56,146 nt of DNA from CAWDPQ01 sp049642465 (GTDB lineage Bacteria > Acidobacteriota > Vicinamibacteria > Vicinamibacterales > 2-12-FULL-66-21): contig JBAROV010000210.1 in the NCBI GenBank assembly GCA_049642465.1, forward strand, positions 1 to 56,146, written 5' to 3'. A program made the position numbers and the translations under genes. Below, one piece after another: positions 50,748 through 56,146 of the stretch. Every line of letters begins with the position of its first letter. Position 1 is the stretch's first letter. The notes under the pieces were generated by a model that was not told the origin of the DNA, made no database searches, and saw nothing but the letters and a program-made list of their open reading frames with translations.

Positions 50748-51461
50748 CTACGGCAGAACACCCCTGACCGGGATGTGCAACTCCGGCACCGTCGCGCTCC
50801 TGGTCGCAATGACGATGGTCCCGAGATCCCACGGGACCGCGCCATCGACGTCGGCACGCGCACTCACGATGAACACGGAGCCCTGGGGTGATTCCTCTCG
50901 GTGGAAACGAGCATTCACCAGCGGATTCGTCGTCCGGATGCTCACGGGCTCCACGTCGCTTGTCCGGGTGATTTGAACTCGCGCCACCGCCGTTAGGTCT
51001 TGCGCCGAGAGGCGGAGGAATCGCGGCGCGATCGACACATCGGAACGGACAGTCGCGCGTATCGTGACACGAAGCGATCGTTTCAGTGGATCGTTCGTCG
51101 GAATATCTACTTCCTTGACGCTCGCGCCTTCGGGAAACAGGGTAGTATCGATTTCGAGACGCAAGGGAGTGGCACCGCCGTGCGGCAACGTGGTCGACGA
51201 GGCCTCGGTGTGGACGCGAACACCGCAGGTGCGGGCTCGCGAGTCGATTTTCAACGGCCTCAGCCCTTCGTTTTTTACGAACACTAGCTCGTGCAGAAAC
51301 TGTCCGCGACGCACAACTCCTAAGTCGATGACGCTTCTGGAAATCTCTGCGCGAGGTGCACTTCCCATGACGGCGAGCAGAAGTAGCGGCAGTGCGCCGT
51401 AGAGTACTATGCGCCGGCCCAGTCGCCGAGATCCGACGGCGCGTTCAGCGAATAACTTCAT
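50748..51461 (-). CDS. secreted DUF1573-like protein
   Basis: A 237-residue protein with GGGAGGCCAC before the ATG. The N-terminus has a basic stretch and a signal-like helix (LYGALPLLLLAVMGSAPRAE). Two Ig-like beta modules follow: VIDLGVVRRGQFLHELVFVK with NEGLRPLKIDSR and later PTNDPLKRSLRVTIRATVRS, the pattern of DUF1573/ASPM-like periplasmic domains. Last gene of a minus-strand operon after the Cys-rich small protein and a hypothetical protein. Probably an envelope scaffold or binding protein. Confidence 0.7.
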   Translation of the reverse strand: MKLFAERAVGSRRLGRRIVLYGALPLLLLAVMGSAPRAEISRSVIDLGVVRRGQFLHELVFVKNEGLRPLKIDSRARTCGVRVHTEASSTTLPHGGATPLRLEIDTTLFPEGASVKEVDIPTNDPLKRSLRVTIRATVRSDVSIAPRFLRLSAQDLTAVARVQITRTSDVEPVSIRTTNPLVNARFHREESPQGSVFIVSARADVDGAVPWDLGTIVIATRSATVPELHIPVRGVLP

Positions 51462-51515
51462 GTGGCCTCCCGGAATTCAACTGAGAAGTCAAGCGGTCGT
51501 GCGTGCAGGCGTTGA

Positions 51516-52220
51516 CTAACGGCCGCCCAGCCGTTCACGCGGCACTTCGACATAGTGCGCGGAAACGTCGAAGAGGGAGGGCTCGGGTTCACCGGGAACG
51601 ATCCGCCGCGCCGTCTGCTCGATAACGTCTCCACTCGGATGCACGATACGGCTCCTCAGCTCAGCGCATCCCAGATCGGTGGCGTACCACAATAGCGAGC
51701 CATCGCCCTTGATTCTTATCTTGACGGTCCTGTACCCCGCGACGTTCTCTTCGCTCGCGAATTCCTCGCCAGGGATCGGCTGATTACCCGCGAATGTCTT
51801 CAGACAGCGCGTCCGAGGATCGCGCAGTTGCGCTGAGACGTTTGGGTTGTTCGGCAGAGTATGTTTCCGCTCGAGGATGTCGTTCGTTGTGACGACACTG
51901 CCCGACGCGAGCTTAATCAGGCGGGAGGAGACGGGGTTCTGACCACCGAGCACCTCGAGTTGCTGCACCAGCGAGCCGTCGCTTCTCAACCCGATCAGCT
52001 TCAATGCCATGCGGCCCTCCGCATTCGCTTCCGGCTTGGGGCTGAGATCGAAGACGACCGTGTACGGCTTGATGGGAAGTTGTCCTGCCAACACGCCTTG
52101 GGTGCTCGAGGATGATCTCGCGGATACCCGTGACACGACGGTTCGCGCCACGTTGATCCCGAGGACTGCGGCGACTGTCCACACGAACACTGTGGTCAGA
52201 ACCCTGATACGCATGGTCAT
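51516..52220 (-). CDS. hypothetical membrane-anchored/secreted protein
   Basis: A 234-residue protein with an N-terminal hydrophobic segment (VLTTVFVWTVAAVLGINVAR). The rest is beta-rich with VFDLSPKPEANAEGRMALKL, RCLKTFAGNQPIPGEEFASE and a segment DGSLLWYATDLGCAELRSRI. Two Cys in the mature part. No family recognised. Middle gene of the three-gene operon, with 36 bp after the Cys-rich gene and 54 bp before the DUF1573-like gene. Confidence 0.65.
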   Translation of the reverse strand: MTMRIRVLTTVFVWTVAAVLGINVARTVVSRVSARSSSSTQGVLAGQLPIKPYTVVFDLSPKPEANAEGRMALKLIGLRSDGSLVQQLEVLGGQNPVSSRLIKLASGSVVTTNDILERKHTLPNNPNVSAQLRDPRTRCLKTFAGNQPIPGEEFASEENVAGYRTVKIRIKGDGSLLWYATDLGCAELRSRIVHPSGDVIEQTARRIVPGEPEPSLFDVSAHYVEVPRERLGGR

Positions 52221-52256
52221 CTCATTTCTCGGCGGATTCGTCGGGTGTGCCGCTCA

Positions 52257-52523
52257 TCAGCAGCTCTGTGTGTTCTCACACCAATCCGGTGTGCCACACG
52301 CATCGTTGACCGCTTCGGAGCAGCCACTGCGAGCCTGCACACACGAGGCATACGTGCACGTCGTCGGGTCACTGCACTGTGGCGACCACCTCGTGCCCCA
52401 AGTCCACGTGCTGATACATCCGCACCATTTCTGACAGCCGTCCTGCGCTTTGAGTGACGCATTTGCGCCACCCAACAGCGCGGAGGCTAGGATCCCCAAT
52501 GCGAGTGCCCGGTTTGCGTTCAT
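52257..52523 (-). CDS. small secreted Cys-rich protein (10 Cys)
   Basis: An 88-residue protein with AAGGAGGATGCG directly before the ATG. Residues 1-27 are a signal peptide (ALALGILASALLGGANA core). The mature part of about 61 residues contains ten Cys: CQKWCGC early, then CSDPTTCTYASC, then CSEAVNDACGTPDWC and a final Cys as last residue. Five disulfides could form. It leads the operon with the hypothetical and DUF1573-like genes. Small Cys-containing secreted peptides next to DUF1573 genes are also known in Bacteroidota (NVEALA type), but no sequence link is claimed. Function unknown. Confidence 0.72.
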   Translation of the reverse strand: MNANRALALGILASALLGGANASLKAQDGCQKWCGCISTWTWGTRWSPQCSDPTTCTYASCVQARSGCSEAVNDACGTPDWCENTQSC

Positions 52524-52618
52524 CGCATCCTCCTTGTCAATAACCTGTCGAAAATCCTAAAGGAGAATTCCGGTGACGCTCAAGGCAGATTGGAGATCCG
52601 TTCTGGCAGGAAAAGGGA

Positions 52619-53434
52619 TCACTTGTGGCAAACGCCAGCAGTTGTCGCGCTGATTTCCTTGGTGTCGGTTGACAGTGAGCCGAGGTGCTGACGGTAGCTT
52701 GAAGGACTAACCCCAAGTACCGACCGAAACGCGCGAGCGAACGCGCGCACGGAACGGTACCCAAGCTCGTACGCGACGGCCTTGATAGGCAACGTCGACG
52801 AGCGCAGCACCTCGGCTGCACCGTGTATGACCACCTCCCGTCGCCACTCTCGATACGAGCGGCCGGTCTCCGAACGTATGTACCGCTCGACCACATGACG
52901 CTCGAGACCAACCGCCCGAGCCGCCTGTGCCAGCGGCGTCGTCGGGCGTGACAAGAGAGTCCGTGTGATCTGAGAGATCACTTCGCGACGGACTGGAGGC
53001 TCAATCGGGGATCCCTGATCGTAGGGACTCTTGTGGTGCAGGTACTGCCTGAGGATTGAAAGCAGGTCCAACGCGCTAATCGGTTTGAGCGCGATATCTA
53101 TGGCACCGAGTCGCATCCATGCGACGGCCGTCTCGATGCCCACGGGTATCGTAATGATCACGACGGGCGCTTTGATCCGGAGGTTCTTGAGCGCCTTCAA
53201 CACGTCAGTCGCGGGTAGATCCGGGAGATGGCCGTCCAGTAGGACGAGGGAATACGTATTCTGAGCCGCCAAGGCGATGCCGGTGCTTGCGACCGCCGCC
53301 GTATCGACATGAACGCCGTAACGGATCAGGTCCTCGGCCGCAGCGATCGTGGCGCGGAAGTCACCATCGATCCACAAGACTGCCTCCGCTCTCTGCCGCA
53401 GATCATCGAGGCGTTCACGGTTCTCGCACAGCAT
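52619..53434 (-). CDS. response regulator, receiver plus AraC-type DNA-binding domain
   Basis: A 271-residue protein. Receiver: acidic pair in AVLWIDGDFRA, phospho-Asp in SLVLLDGHLPDL, and Lys in IDIALKPISALDLL. The C-terminal AraC-type double helix-turn-helix includes RAVGLERHVVERYIRSETGR and IKAVAYELGYRSVRAFARAF with GVSPSSYRQHLG. Unlike the regulator at 38755-39678 the phospho-site is intact. Its gene overlaps the end of the glycosyltransferase gene by 20 bp, so both are one operon. It may control the Cys-rich operon that begins 95 bp downstream. Confidence 0.9.
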   Translation of the reverse strand: MLCENRERLDDLRQRAEAVLWIDGDFRATIAAAEDLIRYGVHVDTAAVASTGIALAAQNTYSLVLLDGHLPDLPATDVLKALKNLRIKAPVVIITIPVGIETAVAWMRLGAIDIALKPISALDLLSILRQYLHHKSPYDQGSPIEPPVRREVISQITRTLLSRPTTPLAQAARAVGLERHVVERYIRSETGRSYREWRREVVIHGAAEVLRSSTLPIKAVAYELGYRSVRAFARAFRSVLGVSPSSYRQHLGSLSTDTKEISATTAGVCHK

Positions 53435-55484
53435 GACGACGGTTCAGTTGGGTAGACGCCCTGCACGATTGGGCAGATATGGCGCTCGCGTAGCGATGTT
53501 CGGGCTCAATCGTCCCCTGCGTAGCTGCCGAAAGCATCTGTTCGTAGAGGGCCATGACTCTTGCGGCGGATTCGCGAGCAGTGAGATGGTCAACGACGTA
53601 ACTGCGAGCCGCACGACCAAGGTGGTGATAGCGGTTATTGTCGGACAGCGCCTCGATCAGACAGCCTCTCAGCGCGCTAACATCGCCACCTGAAAAGACG
53701 AAACCCGTCTCGCCATCACGAACGATCTCGTGGGTTCCGCCGGAATCGCTCACGATGACAGGAACTTTCATCGCCATCGCTTCCACCACGCACCGTCCGA
53801 GGGCCTCATCGTCGGAACAGAGCACCAGCACATCCGCAATGCTGTGCATCTTACGGATGTCATCCACGAAGGGGACGATCGTCACCCACGAGCGCATGCC
53901 GTGCGTGTCGATATACTCGACCACTCTGTCTGGAGTGACATCGTCGACGAACACATCGCCCTTCAGCAGCAAGTGCAATTGCGGAATGTCCGTCTTCGCC
54001 TCGAACGCTGCCTTGAGAAAGAGATCGTGTCGCTTGTTAGGGACCAATCTCGCTATCATCAGCGCGACCTTCGCTTGAGGCGGGATGCCATACTGACGCC
54101 GCAGTTCGTCTTTGTCGTACGCGGCAGTCGTAAAGACGTCGGGATCGACCTCGTCGTACACGACTGATACGCGCTCTTCTGGAATTTCCAGCCGCAACAC
54201 CCGTTCTTTCATGAACTCGGATACGGCGATGATCCGTGTCGCAAGCCTGAACATGTCGACGTCGTCCGTCAGCAACGCGTTTCTGGCGTGAGCGACGAAA
54301 GGCACCTGCGTCAGAACGACAGCATGCAAAGTTGGAGCATCCACCGGGCCGTTAAAGTGCACGACGTGCGGCTTCACCTCAAGGACTCGCCGAAGAACAT
54401 ACAGAAGCCTTTCGACGCCGCTCGTGCCAAAACCGCAGGATGCCACGATCACGTTGGCGCCACTCGATCTCAGTCTCGCGGCGAACGCCCCCTCTCCGCC
54501 CACGAGCGCATAAGCCTCGAACGCATTACGATCCAAGTGGTCGATCAGCTGACAGAGACTTTCCTCTCCTCCAGAGAACCCCGCCGGTTCGGAAATAAAC
54601 AAGACGCGGAGTCTTCCGTCCCGGCGAGCATGGTAGGCGATGCTCAGACCTGCGGACGCAAGGAATTGGCTGAAGTCTTCCTCGAGTTCGCGTCGCATCT
54701 GGATTGCGCAGCGGCGCCAGTGTTCGAGATCTTCGAGACCGTCATCTGTGCGCGCACAAGCCACAACCCGGCGAGCAAGTTCGATATCTCTCGGCGTCGA
54801 AAGTGAAATCCCCTCAGGCAACAGCCTGGGGCTCGCTCCAAGAACGCGAACGGCGTCAAAAGGGGTTGCGGTCGGTACACACGGCTGGAGTTCCCTGAGG
54901 CTTTGGGCGACCACACTCAGACGCCTGATGGTGTCGGCCGGCTCCGAGGGCATTTCAGGAATGTCGAGTGAAGCGAGTTCCAGTAAGAAGCCACTCTCGT
55001 AGATCTCGGGCGCGGTCCGATACGGCAATCCCAGTACCGGTGTGTAGGCATTTCCGTGGTGCAGGTGATGCGTGAAGGCAAAAGGCAGGAGACTCCGAGG
55101 CGCAAAGATATTGCCGTAGTATACAAACGCGACGTGCTTAGCCCCTACGAGTTGCGCAGCCTTCGCGAAGGCTTTGACCTTCGTCCCCGAATCGACCCGT
55201 ATGATCTGCGCACGGCTATCGACTATTGCGGCGACAGCTCGTTCGTCGGCAACTGTGTGGCATAAGATGTAGAGCTCTGAACCGTAACGCGATCTAAACC
55301 TGTCACACCACCATTCAAGGAAAGATCTGGTTCCGATTGGCTCTAAAAACGGTCGGTACTCGATCGATGGCGATAATCGATCAGTGCATAGCACAACAGG
55401 AGGTTCACGCCCTTGCGGGGTTGCGCGCACATCCGTCACTTGGGCCGACGTCTCGGGCTTCGGTGTCACGACCGGATCCGCCAA
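53415..55484 (-). CDS. two-domain protein: nucleotidyltransferase-like plus GT4 glycosyltransferase
   Basis: A 689-residue protein. The N-terminal part (about 30-270) resembles SpsF-like nucleotide-sugar transferases (PPVVLCTDRLSPSIEYRPFL, AKHVAFVYYGNIFAPRSLLP). The C-terminal part (about 290-670) is a GT4-type enzyme: LFISEPAGFSGGEESLCQLI, VVHFNGPVDAPTLHAVVL, KVALMIARLVPNKRHDLFLK, and the E-x7-E motif in EALGRCVVEAMAMKVPVIVS. Such fusions could make and transfer a sugar. It is the first gene of the operon with the receiver-AraC regulator. Acceptor unknown. Confidence 0.82.
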   Translation of the reverse strand: MADPVVTPKPETSAQVTDVRATPQGREPPVVLCTDRLSPSIEYRPFLEPIGTRSFLEWWCDRFRSRYGSELYILCHTVADERAVAAIVDSRAQIIRVDSGTKVKAFAKAAQLVGAKHVAFVYYGNIFAPRSLLPFAFTHHLHHGNAYTPVLGLPYRTAPEIYESGFLLELASLDIPEMPSEPADTIRRLSVVAQSLRELQPCVPTATPFDAVRVLGASPRLLPEGISLSTPRDIELARRVVACARTDDGLEDLEHWRRCAIQMRRELEEDFSQFLASAGLSIAYHARRDGRLRVLFISEPAGFSGGEESLCQLIDHLDRNAFEAYALVGGEGAFAARLRSSGANVIVASCGFGTSGVERLLYVLRRVLEVKPHVVHFNGPVDAPTLHAVVLTQVPFVAHARNALLTDDVDMFRLATRIIAVSEFMKERVLRLEIPEERVSVVYDEVDPDVFTTAAYDKDELRRQYGIPPQAKVALMIARLVPNKRHDLFLKAAFEAKTDIPQLHLLLKGDVFVDDVTPDRVVEYIDTHGMRSWVTIVPFVDDIRKMHSIADVLVLCSDDEALGRCVVEAMAMKVPVIVSDSGGTHEIVRDGETGFVFSGGDVSALRGCLIEALSDNNRYHHLGRAARSYVVDHLTARESAARVMALYEQMLSAATQGTIEPEHRYASAISAQSCRASTQLNRRHAVREP

Positions 55485-55678
55485 GGATGGTTACGGTTCA
55501 TCGGATGCTTCCGGCAATTTCAAGCGCGGGGGCTTCCGAACGTGAAGCGTACCCTAGATCAGAACGTCGGCGCCGGCGCGTACAAAGGCTTGTCGCTTCG
55601 TGCGGATTGTTGACAGCCTGTGAGCTGAAGTAGTGCCGTCAAGATCAGACTGACGGTCTCAAGCGACGCCTTCGAGTT

Positions 55679-56146
55679 CTATCGGTTATTGTTGCGGACG
55701 AGCTGTCGGTACTCCGTCGGCGTCATGTGCAGCATGCGCCGGAAGTCGCGATCGAATTGAGCCAACGACTCGTAGCCGCAGGAGTACGCGATTTGGGCGA
55801 TTTGCTCTTGCGATGTTGCCAGCGGGATCAGCGCTGGCCGGAGCAGGAAGCCCCAACGCCACTGCTTGAAGGTGAAATCTGTTGCATCCCGGAGTAACCG
55901 ACCGAGGTGGGCTCGATTTACGCCGACCGTCCGTGCTACCTCCTCTTCACGGATTTGTCCGACGCGGGTTTCGGCCTCAGCGAGCGTGGATAGCGCTGCA
56001 TGGACTCTCCAGTCAGGTGCCACAGCATCGATTGCCTCGGCCCTCTTCACCAAGCCCGAGACGTCTCGCACGACAGACGGGAGCGCATCTGTTCGTGCAT
56101 TCAGCGTCAGCCTCAGTGCCTTCGCGCAGACGAGGAACAGGAACAC
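55679..56146 (-). CDS. AraC-family regulator (5' partial)
   Basis: 155 residues visible; the frame is open to the window edge, so the N-terminus may lie outside. Helix-turn-helix parts: VARTVGVNRAHLGRLLRDAT and QIAQIAYSCGYESLAQFDRD with RRMLHMTPTEYRQL at the end, the AraC signature. Its decayed copy lies at 40200-40430. Confidence 0.82.
   Translation of the reverse strand: MFLFLVCAKALRLTLNARTDALPSVVRDVSGLVKRAEAIDAVAPDWRVHAALSTLAEAETRVGQIREEEVARTVGVNRAHLGRLLRDATDFTFKQWRWGFLLRPALIPLATSQEQIAQIAYSCGYESLAQFDRDFRRMLHMTPTEYRQLVRNNNR

Overview
The window (about 62-65% GC by eye) reads like a chromosomal segment of an Acidobacteriota bacterium, probably of the Vicinamibacteria type. The pointers are a large Oar-like TonB-dependent receptor, a ThuA-domain protein, and three lone MacB/FtsX-like permeases of about 800 residues, the 'ADOP' type common in that phylum. 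This placement is an inference from gene families, not a phylogeny.

Layout. (1) 1-4330: outer-membrane receptor (5' cut off by the window) and a secreted ThuA-like protein. (2) About 4.4-14.7 kb: a cluster of integron gene cassettes with no integrase visible. At least six attC sites lie in one orientation, and most cassette genes are on the minus strand with stop codons inside the next attC. Cassettes carry YhfC-like, DUF6933, DUF2442/DUF4160 and unknown genes; a mazEF-like pair sits at its left side. Two IS110-superfamily elements of the IS1111 kind each sit inside an attC core, and an IS481-family element has cut the 3' end of a cassette gene. (3) About 14.9-20.1 kb: a decayed mobile-island segment with the 3' half of a tRNA-Arg gene (probable attachment site), a ParE-type toxin-antitoxin pair, an orphan DUF433 gene, a two-gene module of unknown function, a cluster of strong palindromes, and a multiply broken gene.

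(4) About 20.1-36.4 kb: a candidate RiPP (ribosomally made, modified peptide) cluster. A 38-residue peptide gene with a strong ribosome binding site (26022-26138) lies between a pair of M16 peptidase-like genes and genes for a cupin, a PqqD-like leader-binding protein, a radical SAM/SPASM enzyme, a transglutaminase-like protein, an unknown 337-residue protein, an SDR, an ABC exporter, an S15-type hydrolase lacking its nucleophile serine, an M55 D-aminopeptidase and a glycosyltransferase. A divergent pair encodes a B12-binding radical SAM enzyme and another glycosyltransferase. (5) 36.4-45.4 kb: an ADOP permease with an atypical response regulator, a YcaO-TfuA pair (known elsewhere for peptide-backbone thioamidation), a BlaI-like repressor and a complete IS5-family element with TTAG target duplication. 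(6) 45.5-56.1 kb: two divergent ADOP permeases, a secreted three-gene operon led by a 10-cysteine small protein, a receiver-AraC regulator in operon with a two-domain glycosyltransferase, and a partial AraC regulator whose decayed copy lies 15.5 kb upstream.

Working model (inference): the 38-residue peptide is bound by the PqqD-like protein, modified by the radical SAM enzyme(s) and possibly YcaO-TfuA, trimmed by the protease-like proteins and exported by the ABC transporter. The combination does not match a RiPP class I can name, and several enzymes have lost a canonical catalytic residue.
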